Positions 16,060 to 25,188 of a stretch of 64,000 bases of DNA are shown one piece after another (position 1 is the first letter of the stretch; every line of letters begins with the position of its first letter). The position numbers and the translations under genes were made by a program. The DNA comes from JBBDWR01 sp040902745 (GTDB lineage Bacteria; Actinomycetota; UBA4738; HRBIN12), in the NCBI GenBank assembly GCA_040902745.1, contig JBBDWR010000010.1, forward strand, positions 62,001-126,000. Reading direction: 5' to 3'. The notes beneath the pieces were generated by a model that searched no databases, had not been told where the DNA came from, and saw only the letters and a list, made by a program, of their open reading frames with translations.

Positions 16060-18161
16060 ACCCGGCGAAGCTCCAACCGCTCCTCGCCCCCCGTACGATC
16101 GCGATCGTGGGGGCATCCGAGTCCCCCGACTCGTGGGCGCCGGAGATCTTCCGCAGCCTGCAGCACATGGGGTTCGCGGGGGAGATCCTTCCGGTGAACC
16201 CGAAGTACGACGAGGTGTGGGGCCGGCGGTGCTACGCGTCGGCGCAAGACCTTCCCAAGGGTGTCGACCTGCTGGTCGTCGTGGTCCCCGCCCGGGTCGC
16301 CGTGCTTGCGGTGGACGAAGGAGGGGCCGCCGGTGTGCGGTCGGCGATGGTCGTCTCCTCGGGTTTCGCCGAGGCGGGGGACGAAGGGCGCGAACTGCAG
16401 GACCAACTCGCGCAGGTCGCTGCCAAACGGAAGATGCCGGTGCTCGGACCCAACGTCGAGGGGTTCATCAATTACGTCGATCGCGTGGCGCCCTACGGTA
16501 CGACCCCGCCCGCGGACCCGGTACCCGGCGCGATCGGCGTGATCTCCCAGTCGGGAACCGTGGCGTGGACGATGAGTCAGATCGCATCCGACCGCGGCGT
16601 CGGTCTTAGCGTGATCCTCGGCGTCGGGAACGAGGCGGTGATCGGGCTCGGCGACATGTTCGAGTGGGCGGCGCAGGACCCGCACACGAAGGTCGTGACG
16701 ACCTACATCGAGACGATGCGCGACGTCGAGGGGATCGAACGCGGGCTACGGGCGCTCGCCGACGCGAAGAAACCGATCCTCGTGTGCGCGCCGGAGGGAA
16801 CGAGCGAGGCCGCGCGACGCTCGATCGTCGCGCACACCGGCGCGCTCGCCGGCAACACAGCGCTGCGCGACGCGTGGTTGCGTGGGCTAGGCGCCACGAT
16901 GGTCTCCGACCCGGTAGAGATGTTCGAGGCGGCCGTGCTGCTGAGCTTCCACCGCAAGTTGCCGACGACGGGCGTGTCCGCTGCCCTGCAGTCGGGGGGG
17001 GCGTGCACGCTGTACGCGGAGGCGGCGGGTGCTGCCGGTCTCGACCTCCCCGAGTTCGAGAAGGCGACCGCACGCAAGCTGCGCAAGGTGTTGCCGTCGT
17101 TCGCGAACCTGAACAATCCGCTCGACGTCACCGGCCAGGCAGCCGTTGAGACGCACATGTTCATCGGCGCGCTCGAGGCGCTGGCCAACGACGCCAACGT
17201 GGGTCTGATCGCGTTCGACGCGTTCCCGCCACGACTCGAAGGGGACGAGTCCGTCTGGGCGGAGCCGGTGCTGCAGCGCGTCCGCGAACTCCAGAAGGAG
17301 ACCAAGACCGCGTTCGCCTCGGTGGCTATGAGTTCGCTCTCCTACTCCAAGGCGGCGAAGGAGTTCGTCGACCGCGCCCAGATCCCGTTCCTGCAGGGCC
17401 ACCGCGCGGCGGCCGGGGCGATCCGAGCCCTCGTGGATCTGCAGACCGCGCCCGCGCGGCGGGTCGCAGAACTGGACCCGCACCCCGCCCGCGCGAAGGC
17501 GATCCGGCTGTTGCGGGGACTCGAGGGCGCGCTCGATGAGGAGCAGGGTGCCGCGCTGCTGGAGCTGTACGGGGTGAAGCGACCGAAGGAACACGTGGTG
17601 GCGACGCCGGAGCAGGCGGCGAAAGCGGGCCGCGCGATCGGCGGCGCGGTTGCGGTCAAGGCCCTGGCGCCCGAGATCCCCCACAAGGCCAGGCTCGGCG
17701 GCGTCCGACTCGGCCTCAAAGATCCCGGCGATATCGCCGAAGCCGCCGCCGAGGTGCTTCGGGCCGCGACCCGCGCGGGCGCCGAGTCTCCCAGGGTCAT
17801 CGTCCAGCAGATGGTCCACGGGCGCGAGGTGCTCGTGGGTGCGGTCATCGACGAGCAGTTCGGCGCCTGCGTGACGATGCGTCCGGGCGGCGAGCTGGCG
17901 GAGGTCGGCGACGCGACCTTCGTCCCGGCTCCGCTCACCGCGCGGCAGGCGCAACGCTACGTCGAGGAGCAGGCCGAGCGCTGCGGCCTGCACGAAGGCG
18001 AACACGATCTCCGCGCGGTCGCGAAGGCGGTGGAGTCGATCGCGCGCGGGGCGCACGATCTTCGCGCCCGGCTGACCTCGCTGGAGGCTAATCCGCTGCT
18101 CGTCGCCAAACGGGGGGCCGTTGCCGTCGACGCCCTCGCCGAGGCGCGGCCTCCCGAGTGA
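16056..18161 (+). CDS. ADP-forming acetate/acyl-CoA ligase family protein
   Basis: Single-chain ADP-forming acyl-CoA synthetase, 701 residues, with alpha and beta parts fused as in the Acs/Pat-like family. Order: CoA-binding Rossmann domain (IAIVGASESPDSW at about 16-28), ligase CoA domain (VISQSGTVAW), and VAHTGALAGN with the phosphohistidine candidate near residue 255. A C-terminal ATP-grasp domain follows, with the GHKA-like IPHKARLGGVRLGL segment. It makes an acyl-CoA from an acid at the cost of one ATP to ADP. The GTGA overlaps on both sides (16056-16059 and 18158-18161) place it in one operon with an enoyl-CoA hydratase and a transporter. The acid is unknown; a betaine-type carboxylate is a reasonable guess from context. 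Confidence 0.85.
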   Translation: MNPAKLQPLLAPRTIAIVGASESPDSWAPEIFRSLQHMGFAGEILPVNPKYDEVWGRRCYASAQDLPKGVDLLVVVVPARVAVLAVDEGGAAGVRSAMVVSSGFAEAGDEGRELQDQLAQVAAKRKMPVLGPNVEGFINYVDRVAPYGTTPPADPVPGAIGVISQSGTVAWTMSQIASDRGVGLSVILGVGNEAVIGLGDMFEWAAQDPHTKVVTTYIETMRDVEGIERGLRALADAKKPILVCAPEGTSEAARRSIVAHTGALAGNTALRDAWLRGLGATMVSDPVEMFEAAVLLSFHRKLPTTGVSAALQSGGACTLYAEAAGAAGLDLPEFEKATARKLRKVLPSFANLNNPLDVTGQAAVETHMFIGALEALANDANVGLIAFDAFPPRLEGDESVWAEPVLQRVRELQKETKTAFASVAMSSLSYSKAAKEFVDRAQIPFLQGHRAAAGAIRALVDLQTAPARRVAELDPHPARAKAIRLLRGLEGALDEEQGAALLELYGVKRPKEHVVATPEQAAKAGRAIGGAVAVKALAPEIPHKARLGGVRLGLKDPGDIAEAAAEVLRAATRAGAESPRVIVQQMVHGREVLVGAVIDEQFGACVTMRPGGELAEVGDATFVPAPLTARQAQRYVEEQAERCGLHEGEHDLRAVAKAVESIARGAHDLRARLTSLEANPLLVAKRGAVAVDALAEARPPE

Positions 18162-19096
18162 TCTTCGGACTGCTCGCCGCGCTCGGTTGGGGCCTGTCCG
18201 ACCTGTGCGCGGCGGTCGCCTCTCGCCGAGCCGGCAGTCGCCCGGTCACCTTGCTGGCGCAGATCGCCGGGTTGATCGGATTCGCGGTGCTGATCCTGTT
18301 CGTGCGACCGAGCTGGGACCTGCCCGCCCAGGACGTCTTGCTCCTGCTGGGCAGTGGGACGTTCGCGGGGGTCGCGTACTTCGCGTTGTACCGGGGACTG
18401 GAGCTGGGTCCGATCGCGCTCGTGTCGCCGATCGCCTCCGCGTTCAGTGCCGTCACCGTGTTGCTGGCCGTGGTCGCGCTCGGAGAGTCGCTCGGAGGGC
18501 TCGAGATCGTCGGCATCTGTTCGACGCTGATCGGCGTCGTTCTGTCCTCGACCGATCTGCGCCGGCTCGGTGTCGAGGCGAAGCGGCACCGTCGTGGCAT
18601 CCCCTTCGGGATCGCCGCGATGATCGGATTCGGCGTCGCCGCGTTCGCGTCCGGCGCCTACGCCCAGACGTACGGCTGGCTCCCCCCGATCGCGATCTCG
18701 CGAGTCGGTTCGTTCGCGTTGATCGTCGTCGTCATGCTGGTGACCGCCCGTAAGGCCGTAGCTGCGCGCGCAACCCCGCCTCTCGAGGACGGCCTCGCCG
18801 GCACCGAGCCCACCGACTCCGAGCGCGTCCTGCTGGCGCCCGGGGACCCACGATCACGGGTGAACCTCGCACTCGCGGGCTTCGTCGGTCTCGTCGACAT
18901 CGTGGGGATCGCCGCGTACGCGCGCGGGAGCGAGTTGGGGCTGGTCTCGATCACCGCAGCCGTTTCGGCGACCTTCACGCTGATCCCTGTGCTCGGCGGC
19001 GTGACGATCTTCGGCGAGCGCCCGGTGCCGAACCAGATCGTGGGTGTGCTCCTCGTCGTTGCGGGGTTGATCCTGCTCGGTGTCGGGGGCGCGTGA
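18158..19096 (+). CDS. EamA/DMT-family transporter
   Basis: Drug/metabolite transporter superfamily membrane protein, 312 residues, with about ten hydrophobic helices in two EamA repeats. The first repeat starts at GLLAALGWGLSDLCAAVASRRAG; the second is the C-terminal half, ending PNQIVGVLLVVAGLILLGVGG. A polar loop (about residues 195-230) separates the halves. It starts at a GTG that overlaps the stop of the acyl-CoA synthetase, so it may move a substrate or product of that pathway. Direction and substrate are unknown. Confidence 0.8.
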   Translation: MIFGLLAALGWGLSDLCAAVASRRAGSRPVTLLAQIAGLIGFAVLILFVRPSWDLPAQDVLLLLGSGTFAGVAYFALYRGLELGPIALVSPIASAFSAVTVLLAVVALGESLGGLEIVGICSTLIGVVLSSTDLRRLGVEAKRHRRGIPFGIAAMIGFGVAAFASGAYAQTYGWLPPIAISRVGSFALIVVVMLVTARKAVAARATPPLEDGLAGTEPTDSERVLLAPGDPRSRVNLALAGFVGLVDIVGIAAYARGSELGLVSITAAVSATFTLIPVLGGVTIFGERPVPNQIVGVLLVVAGLILLGVGGA

Positions 19097-19141
19097 GGGA
19101 AACGACCCGGTCGGGTGTTGCGCAGGGCGCGTCGTGACCGT

Positions 19142-19188
19142 CCCCAGGTGACCACGGCCTGGGGTAGCATCGCCGTCGCTCGCGAGCG
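19142..19188 (+). promoter_or_regulatory. choline dehydrogenase promoter region with two dyads
   Basis: CCCCAGG (19142-19148) and its complement CCTGGGG (19158-19164) flank a 9-base spacer and lie immediately before a possible -10 box, TAGCAT (19165-19170). A perfect 12-bp palindrome CGCTCGCGAGCG (19177-19188) covers the predicted transcription start. Both look like regulator sites for the gene at 19203; no clear -35 box is present. Confidence 0.4.
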
Positions 19189-19202
19189 GGATCGGAGAAG
19201 CC

Positions 19203-20861
19203 ATGGCGCAGGCCCGATACGACTTCATCATCGTCGGTGGTGGTTCCGCGGGAAGTGCGCTAGCGAACCGGCTGAGTGCGGACGCCTCGAACCGCGTGCT
19301 GGTGCTCGAAGCGGGACGCCCCGACTACATCTGGGACGTCTTCATCCACATGCCGGCCGCGTTGACCTTCCCGATCGGCAGCCGCTTCTACGACTGGAAG
19401 TACGAATCCGAACCTGAACCGTTCATGCACGATCGCCGTATCTACCACGCACGGGGCAAGGTGCTCGGGGGGTCGAGCAGCATCAACGGCATGATCTTCC
19501 AGCGGGGGAACCCCCTGGACTACGAACGGTGGGGCGCGGATCCGGGCATGGAGGCCTGGGACTACGCGCACTGTTTGCCGTACTTCAAGCGGATGGAGGC
19601 ATGCCTGGCGGCCGACCACGACGACACGCTCCGCGGGCACGCCGGTCCGCTGACACTGGAACGGGGGCCGGCGACGAGCCCACTGTTCGGGGCATTCTTC
19701 GAAGCGGTGCAGCAGGCGGGGTATCAGCTGACCGACGACGTCAACGGGTACCGACAGGAGGGGTTCGCGCCGTTCGACCGCAACATCCACAACGGGCGGC
19801 GGTTGTCGGCGGCGCGTGCCTATCTGCATCCCGTGATGCACCGACCCAATCTCGAGGTGACGACCCGCGCGCTCGTCACCAAGGTCGTGTTCGAGCAGAA
19901 CCGAGCGGTCGGGGTGGAATACCAGCGCGGGAGGGGGGCGACCGAGCGAGTCCGCGGAGGTGAGGTGATCCTGTGTGGTGGTGCGATCAACTCACCACAA
20001 TTGCTCCAGCTCTCCGGGGTGGGCGCCGCGGGGGAGCTGGGTGCGCTCGGCATCGATGTCGTGCAGGACCTGCCGGGCGTCGGGGAGAACCTGCAGGACC
20101 ATCTGGAGGTCTACATCCAATACGGATGCAAGCTTCCGGTGTCGGTGGCACCCGGGCTCAAGTGGCGCAACCGGCCGTTGATCGGTCTGCAGTGGCTGTT
20201 GTTCCGTTCGGGGCTCGGGGCGACCAACCACTTCGAGGCGGGCGGCTTCGCGCGCAGCAACGATGACGTCGCGTATCCCAACCTGATGTTCCACTTCCTT
20301 CCGGTCGCGGTCCGCTACGACGGATCCGCTCCGGAAGGCGATCACGGGTATCAGGTGCACATCGGACCGATGTACTCGGACGCGCGCGGAACGGTAAAGA
20401 TCACGAGCACCGATCCCCGCGCGCATCCCGCGTTGCGGTTCAACTACCTCTCCACCGACCAGGATCGCCGCGAATGGGTCGAGGCGATCCGCGTCGGGCG
20501 GGACATCCTTCAGCAACCCGCGTTCGATCCGTTCAACGCCGGTGAACTGTCGCCGGGACCATCGGTCGAGACCGACGAGCAGATCCTCGACTGGGTCGCG
20601 CGTGACGGGGAGACGGCATTGCATCCCTCCTGCACATGCAAGATGGGCACCGGCGACGATGCGGTCGTCGACCCCGAGACGTTGCGGGTGTTCGGGGTGG
20701 AGGGGTTGCGGGTCGTCGATGCCTCGGTGATGCCGTACGTCACCAACGGCAACATCTATGCCCCCGTGATGATGGTCGCGGAGAAGGCCGCCGACCTGAT
20801 CCTCGGAGACACCCCGCTTCCGGCCGAGAGCGCCGATTACTACCAGCACGCCAAGCCCTGA
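19203..20861 (+). CDS. betA: Choline dehydrogenase (GMC oxidoreductase)
   Basis: FAD-dependent GMC oxidoreductase, 552 residues, the usual BetA length. It oxidises choline to betaine aldehyde at the membrane. Visible are the FAD Rossmann motif IIVGGGSAGSALANRL at about residues 9-24, GKVLGGSSSINGMIFQRGN (GMC signature 1) and GGAINSPQLLQLSGVG (signature 2). The C-terminal active-site block has HPSCTCKMG with the catalytic His, then VTNGNIYAPVMMVAEKAADLI. The SxxPYVTNGNIYAP end is particularly BetA-like, but other alcohol substrates cannot be excluded. It sits just before a betaine/choline-type ABC importer and close to two aldehyde dehydrogenases, which supports the role. Confidence 0.85.
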   Translation: MAQARYDFIIVGGGSAGSALANRLSADASNRVLVLEAGRPDYIWDVFIHMPAALTFPIGSRFYDWKYESEPEPFMHDRRIYHARGKVLGGSSSINGMIFQRGNPLDYERWGADPGMEAWDYAHCLPYFKRMEACLAADHDDTLRGHAGPLTLERGPATSPLFGAFFEAVQQAGYQLTDDVNGYRQEGFAPFDRNIHNGRRLSAARAYLHPVMHRPNLEVTTRALVTKVVFEQNRAVGVEYQRGRGATERVRGGEVILCGGAINSPQLLQLSGVGAAGELGALGIDVVQDLPGVGENLQDHLEVYIQYGCKLPVSVAPGLKWRNRPLIGLQWLLFRSGLGATNHFEAGGFARSNDDVAYPNLMFHFLPVAVRYDGSAPEGDHGYQVHIGPMYSDARGTVKITSTDPRAHPALRFNYLSTDQDRREWVEAIRVGRDILQQPAFDPFNAGELSPGPSVETDEQILDWVARDGETALHPSCTCKMGTGDDAVVDPETLRVFGVEGLRVVDASVMPYVTNGNIYAPVMMVAEKAADLILGDTPLPAESADYYQHAKP

Positions 20862-20886
20862 TGGTTGGGCGCGCCCACGGGCAGGC

Positions 20887-20941
20887 GGTTGCTCGGTCCG
20901 CAACCCTTGTCTTGCGTACGCAGGCCGGGAGGGCCCACTAT
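20887..20941 (+). promoter_or_regulatory. Promoter region of the betaine importer operon
   Basis: A hairpin-forming repeat GGTTGC-N7-GCAACC (20887-20905) is followed by TTGCGT (20912-20917), 18 bases, and CACTAT (20936-20941), a plausible -35/-10 pair. The -35 is embedded in the palindrome TGCGTACGCA (20913-20922), so a bound regulator would cover it. A GGAGGGAGGGG ribosome site precedes the ATG at 20968. Confidence 0.4.
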
Positions 20942-20967
20942 CGCCCGGGGTACGGAGGGAGGGGACG

Positions 20968-22002
20968 ATGACCCGATCGGATCAGGCGGCGCTCGTGTGC
21001 CGCGATGTCTGGAAGGTCTACGGACCGAACGCCGAGCGCATCGTCGGTTCGGACGACGCGGCCCTCCCTCGGAAAGAGCTCCTCGAGAAGACCGGCTGCG
21101 TCGCCGCCGTGCGCGATGTGTCCTTCGAGGTCGCCGAGGGCGAAGTGTTCGTGGTGATGGGCCTGTCGGGCAGCGGCAAATCGACCCTCGTTCGGTGCCT
21201 GACCCGCCTGATCGATCCCACCGCCGGCGAGGTGCTCCTCGACGGGGAGGACCTATTGCGCGCCTCGCCCGACCGGCTCCGCGAGGTCCGGCGCAACAAG
21301 GTGAGCATGGTCTTCCAGCACTTCGGACTGTTCCCTCACCGCCGCCTCGTCGACAACGTCGCCTTCGGACTCGAGGTTCAGGGCGTCGAGCGCGAGGAGC
21401 GCACGAAGCGGGCCAACGAGGTCCTGGAGGTCGTCGGACTCGCCGGCTGGGGCAACTCGTATCCGGACGAGCTCTCGGGCGGGATGCAGCAGCGCGTGGG
21501 TTTGGCGCGGGCGCTCGCGACCAACCCGGAGATCATGCTGTTCGACGAACCGTTCAGCGCGCTCGACCCGCTGATCCGCCGCGACATGCAGGAGGAAGTG
21601 GTCCGCCTGCAGCGCGAGGTGCGCAAGACGATGGTGTTCATCACTCACGACTTGATGGAGGCCCTCAAACTCGGCGACAGGATCGCGATCATGAAGGACG
21701 GGGGCTTCGTCCAAGTCGGCACCCCCGAGGATGTCGTCGCGCGACCCGCGAGCGACTACGTGGCCGACTTCGTCCGCGACGTGCCGCGCGCGCACGTGCT
21801 GACGGCGCGCTCGATCATGACCAGCCCCCCGTCCGCCGACGGGCACGTCTACGGGCCGGACGTCACGGCTGCGACGATCGTTCAGGAGCTGATCCCGCTC
21901 GTCGCGAGCGAGGACCGGCTGTTGCGGGTGGTCGACGGTGACGACATCGTCGGGGTGGTCGATCGCGCGGCGGTGATGTCGGCGTTGATCGAGGAGCGGT
22001 AG
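20968..22002 (+). CDS. Glycine betaine/proline-type ABC transporter ATP-binding protein
   Basis: OpuAA/ProV-family ATPase, 344 residues. A long N-terminal loop (about residues 15-45) precedes the ABC core, as in ProV. Seen: Walker A GLSGSGKST, Q-loop VFQHFGLFPH, signature LSGGMQQRVGLARAL, Walker B MLFDEPFSALDP and switch His FITHDLMEALKLGDRIAIM, characteristic of this subfamily. A shortened CBS-like region ends the protein (VASEDRLLRVVDGDDIVGVVDRAAVM), which in ProV/OpuAA acts in osmotic sensing. The stop is followed directly by the permease ATG. First gene of the importer operon. Confidence 0.9.
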   Translation: MTRSDQAALVCRDVWKVYGPNAERIVGSDDAALPRKELLEKTGCVAAVRDVSFEVAEGEVFVVMGLSGSGKSTLVRCLTRLIDPTAGEVLLDGEDLLRASPDRLREVRRNKVSMVFQHFGLFPHRRLVDNVAFGLEVQGVEREERTKRANEVLEVVGLAGWGNSYPDELSGGMQQRVGLARALATNPEIMLFDEPFSALDPLIRRDMQEEVVRLQREVRKTMVFITHDLMEALKLGDRIAIMKDGGFVQVGTPEDVVARPASDYVADFVRDVPRAHVLTARSIMTSPPSADGHVYGPDVTAATIVQELIPLVASEDRLLRVVDGDDIVGVVDRAAVMSALIEER

Positions 22003-24078
22003 ATGGCGGTCGAGGCGCCGTCCAGGTCGCGGGTCCCGAACGCGGAGGAGGTCGCGCCTCCCTCGACGGTCGCGGCTCCCGTGTCGCCGTGGCCTCGCCG
22101 GATCGCCTGGAGTGCCGCGATCGTGGCCGCACTCTGGGTCGGTCTCGAACTGCTGACCCCCGGCTTCCCCGAAACGTGGGTGGTCGGCGTCGCCGACTGG
22201 TTCGCGTCGGTCGACACCTGGGTGATCGAGAACCAACGAACCCACTGGCTCTTCCTCAACGTCCTCAGTCCGATCTCCGACGGCGTCGAGTCGGCGGTGG
22301 AGGGCACGGTCGATGCCCTCGCACGTATGACGTGGCTCGGTCTGCTCGTCGGTGCCGCATCACTCGCGGGCATCGTGGCGGGCTGGCGCTTGGCGCTGCT
22401 GACTGCAGCCGGTGTCGCCACGTTCGGGATCCTGGGGGTATGGGAGGCGAGTCTCGAAACGCTCGGACTCGTGTTGGTCTCGGTGGTGATCGCCCTCGCG
22501 ATCGGGATGCCGCTGGGGATCTGGGCGGGCCGCAGGCCGAAGGTGGAGCGAGCCTTGCGAACCGTGCTCGATGCGATGCAGACGATCCCCGCCTACTCCT
22601 ACCTGTTGCCGGCGGTGCTGTTCTTCGGCATCGGTTACCCGCCGGCCCTGATCGCGACCGTGATCTTCGCGATCCCTCCTGCGGTGCGGCTCACCGCCCT
22701 GGGGATCCGCAACGTGCCGCCGACCGCCGTCGAGGTGTCGGACTCGTTCGGAGCCACCCCTCGGCAGACGCTCGGCAAGGTGCAGCTTCCGATGGCCAAG
22801 CCCTCGATGATGCTGGGTGTCAACCAGACGATCATGATGGCGCTCGGCATGGTCGTGATCGCCGCCGTCGTCGGCGCGGGAGGTCTGGGTCGACAGGTGC
22901 TCGACGGCCTGAAACAGCTCGACGTCGGCGAGGCGCTCAACGGCGGCATCGCGATCGTGGCGATGGCGATCGTGTTGGACCGGGTGACGACCGCCTGGAG
23001 CAAGCGCGATCGGCGGGACCGTGGATCGATGACGGTGGCAGGGCACGTCCTCTCACGTCGCGTCGTGATCGCGGCGGCACTCGGAGCCACGGTGGCCGCG
23101 GTGATCGTCGGTCGGCAGGTGCTCCTCCAGCAGGAGTGGCCCGAAGGATTGACCACGTCCGTCGCCGGTCCTGCCAACGCCATCGTCGAATGGTCGCAGA
23201 CCAACCTGGTCGGGTTCACGGACTGGATCGCCCGGGTCATGTTGACCTACATGTTGGATCCGCTCCGTGATCTGCTCGCTGGACTGCCCTGGTGGATGGT
23301 GGCTGGCGGGGCGGCGCTGATCGCGTGGAAGGTGTCGGGCATCCGGCTCGCGATCTTCAGCTTCCTCTGCGTGATGGGGATCGGACTGTTGGGCACGTGG
23401 GAGATCTCCATGATCACGCTGAGCCAGGTGTTGGTGGCGGTCGCGATCGCGGTCGCGATCGCGATCCCGATCGGGATCGCCGCGGCGCGGAGCCCCGGCC
23501 TTGAGCGCGCGATCCGGCCGGTATTGGACGCGATGCAGACGATGCCCGCGTTCGTGTATCTCGTGCCAGTGCTGCTGCTCTTCGCCCCGGGCCGCGTGCC
23601 GGCGGTGATCGCGTCGGTCGTCTACGCGTTTCCCGTGGGTATCCGGTTGACCACGCACGGGATCCGCGAGGTTCCGAGCGAGACGGTCGAGGCATCGGAG
23701 AGCTTCGGCGCGACCCCGAGACAAACGCTGCGCAAGGTGCAATTGCCACTCGCCCGTCCGCAGATCCTGCTCGGGGTGAACCAGGTCATCATGATGGTGC
23801 TGGCGGTGGTCATCATCGCCGGATTGATCGGCGGCGGAGGGCTCGGGTTCGACATCCTGAACTCCCTGTCGAAGCGGCAGATCGGGCAGGCTGTCGTCGG
23901 CGGCTTGAACATCCTGCTGTTGGCGATCGTGCTCGACAGGATCACGCAAGCGATGGGTGCCGCCCAGCGCTCTATGCGGGGGCCGGTGGGGATGGGATTC
24001 GGGTGGTGGACCCGGGTACGCGCGATCAAGAAGACCGAACCGATGGGAACGAACGGACCCGGGAAGGGGGACGCATGA
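22003..24078 (+). CDS. Tandem-duplicated betaine-type ABC permease (two ProW domains in one chain)
   Basis: A 691-residue membrane protein with two ProW/OpuAB-type permease domains in one chain. Each repeat contains the same core: DAMQTIPAYSYLLPAVLFF / DAMQTMPAFVYLVPVLLLF, then FGATPRQTLGKVQLP / FGATPRQTLRKVQLP. A GVNQTIMMALGMVVIAAVVG / GVNQVIMMVLAVVIIAGLIG segment follows. Repeat 1 spans roughly residues 110-335, repeat 2 about 430-670, with extra helices between. Canonical ProU/OpuA systems use two copies of a single-domain permease, so this chain could form the whole translocation channel alone. It begins at the base after the ATPase stop and overlaps the binding protein by ATGA (24075-24078). 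Confidence 0.88.
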   Translation: MAVEAPSRSRVPNAEEVAPPSTVAAPVSPWPRRIAWSAAIVAALWVGLELLTPGFPETWVVGVADWFASVDTWVIENQRTHWLFLNVLSPISDGVESAVEGTVDALARMTWLGLLVGAASLAGIVAGWRLALLTAAGVATFGILGVWEASLETLGLVLVSVVIALAIGMPLGIWAGRRPKVERALRTVLDAMQTIPAYSYLLPAVLFFGIGYPPALIATVIFAIPPAVRLTALGIRNVPPTAVEVSDSFGATPRQTLGKVQLPMAKPSMMLGVNQTIMMALGMVVIAAVVGAGGLGRQVLDGLKQLDVGEALNGGIAIVAMAIVLDRVTTAWSKRDRRDRGSMTVAGHVLSRRVVIAAALGATVAAVIVGRQVLLQQEWPEGLTTSVAGPANAIVEWSQTNLVGFTDWIARVMLTYMLDPLRDLLAGLPWWMVAGGAALIAWKVSGIRLAIFSFLCVMGIGLLGTWEISMITLSQVLVAVAIAVAIAIPIGIAAARSPGLERAIRPVLDAMQTMPAFVYLVPVLLLFAPGRVPAVIASVVYAFPVGIRLTTHGIREVPSETVEASESFGATPRQTLRKVQLPLARPQILLGVNQVIMMVLAVVIIAGLIGGGGLGFDILNSLSKRQIGQAVVGGLNILLLAIVLDRITQAMGAAQRSMRGPVGMGFGWWTRVRAIKKTEPMGTNGPGKGDA

Positions 24079-25076
24079 GGAGGATGAACCGCACGGTGTT
24101 GATCGCGCTCGGCGCGAGTCTGATCGTGCTCCTGGCCGCATGTAGCGACGTGGAGGATCCGGCCGACGATGCAGCGGGCGGCGATTCCACGGAGGTCGCG
24201 CAGTGCGGCGACGAGGAGCTCAAGCTCGCGGTGAACGCGTGGGTCGGTGCAGAAGCGAACGCGGCCGTTGCCCAGCAGGTGATGTCGGATCAGATGGGAT
24301 GCCAGGTGGAGCTGGTCGAGATCGACGAATTCCCGCAGTTCGCGGCACTGGCACAGGGCGACCTTGACGCGACGCTCGAAGTGTGGCCGTCGGTGCACCC
24401 GAAGGAATATAAGCAGTACATCGAGAGCGACGGTGGGGTTGTCGACGGTGGTGAGCTCGGCGTGATCGGCAACATCGGCTGGTTCTTGCCGTCCTATGTG
24501 CTGGAAGAGAATCCCGAGTTCGCCTCCTACGAGGGGATCAAGGGCAACGAAGAGACCTTCGCGACCGCGGAGACGGGCGACAAGGGTCAGTTCCTCGGAT
24601 CGGACCCGAACTTCGGGTTCTACGACGAGGAGATCGCACAGAACCTGGGACTGGACCTGGAGTTCGTGTACAGCGGGTCGGAGTCCGCTTCGTTGGCCGC
24701 GCTCGACAAGGCATCGACGAACCAGGATCCGCTGCTGATGTACTTCTGGAGCCCGCACTGGGCGCAGGCGAAGTACGACCTGCAGGAGGTCGAGCTGCCG
24801 GAGTACAACGATGAGTGCGAGGCGGCCCTGGAGAACGACGACGCCGATGGGTACGCGTGCGACTACGCGGATGACGTGCTCTACAAGGCGTTCTCCGCGG
24901 ACCTGGAGACCAAGGATCCTGCGGCGTTCGAGTTCCTGTCGAACTTCCAATGGACCGAGGAGGACCAGAACGAGGTGGCGCTCGCGCTCGAAGAGGGTGC
25001 AACCGCGGAGGAGGCAGCGACCGACTGGATGTCGCAGAACCAGGACGTGTGGGAAGCCTGGCTTCCCGCGGCCTGA
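24075..25076 (+). CDS. Glycine betaine/choline-type ABC substrate-binding lipoprotein
   Basis: OpuAC/ProX-family solute-binding protein, 333 residues. A short basic N-terminus, hydrophobic helix and lipobox (LIVLLAAC) mark it as a lipoprotein anchored outside the membrane. Tryptophans and aromatics in VWPSVHPKEY, GWFLPSYV and YFWSPHWAQ fit the aromatic cage that binds trimethylammonium groups in this family. The sequence is strongly acidic, as expected for an exported actinobacterial protein. ATG 24075 overlaps the permease stop and is preceded by AAGGGGG; ATG 24084 after GAGGAGG is an alternative. Substrate could be glycine betaine, choline or a close analogue. Confidence 0.88.
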   Translation: MRRMNRTVLIALGASLIVLLAACSDVEDPADDAAGGDSTEVAQCGDEELKLAVNAWVGAEANAAVAQQVMSDQMGCQVELVEIDEFPQFAALAQGDLDATLEVWPSVHPKEYKQYIESDGGVVDGGELGVIGNIGWFLPSYVLEENPEFASYEGIKGNEETFATAETGDKGQFLGSDPNFGFYDEEIAQNLGLDLEFVYSGSESASLAALDKASTNQDPLLMYFWSPHWAQAKYDLQEVELPEYNDECEAALENDDADGYACDYADDVLYKAFSADLETKDPAAFEFLSNFQWTEEDQNEVALALEEGATAEEAATDWMSQNQDVWEAWLPAA

Positions 25077-25116
25077 GCACCTAACGGGCCCAAGCCCGGA
25101 CACGGCACGACGCGAC

Positions 25117-25143
25117 GGGGGCGGTTCGCATCGAACCGCCCCC
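25117..25143 (+). terminator. 12-bp GC-rich hairpin after the importer genes
   Basis: Arms GGGGGCGGTTCG and its exact complement flank a 3-base CAT loop, making a very stable stem 41 bases after the binding-protein stop. There is no U-tract. It may be a tail-less terminator or a processing/stability element that lowers expression of the aldehyde dehydrogenase at 25189 relative to the importer. Confidence 0.55.
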
Positions 25144-25188
25144 GAGCGCGTCCGGCCGGCACAACACCACAACGCCGGAGGAGCAGCG

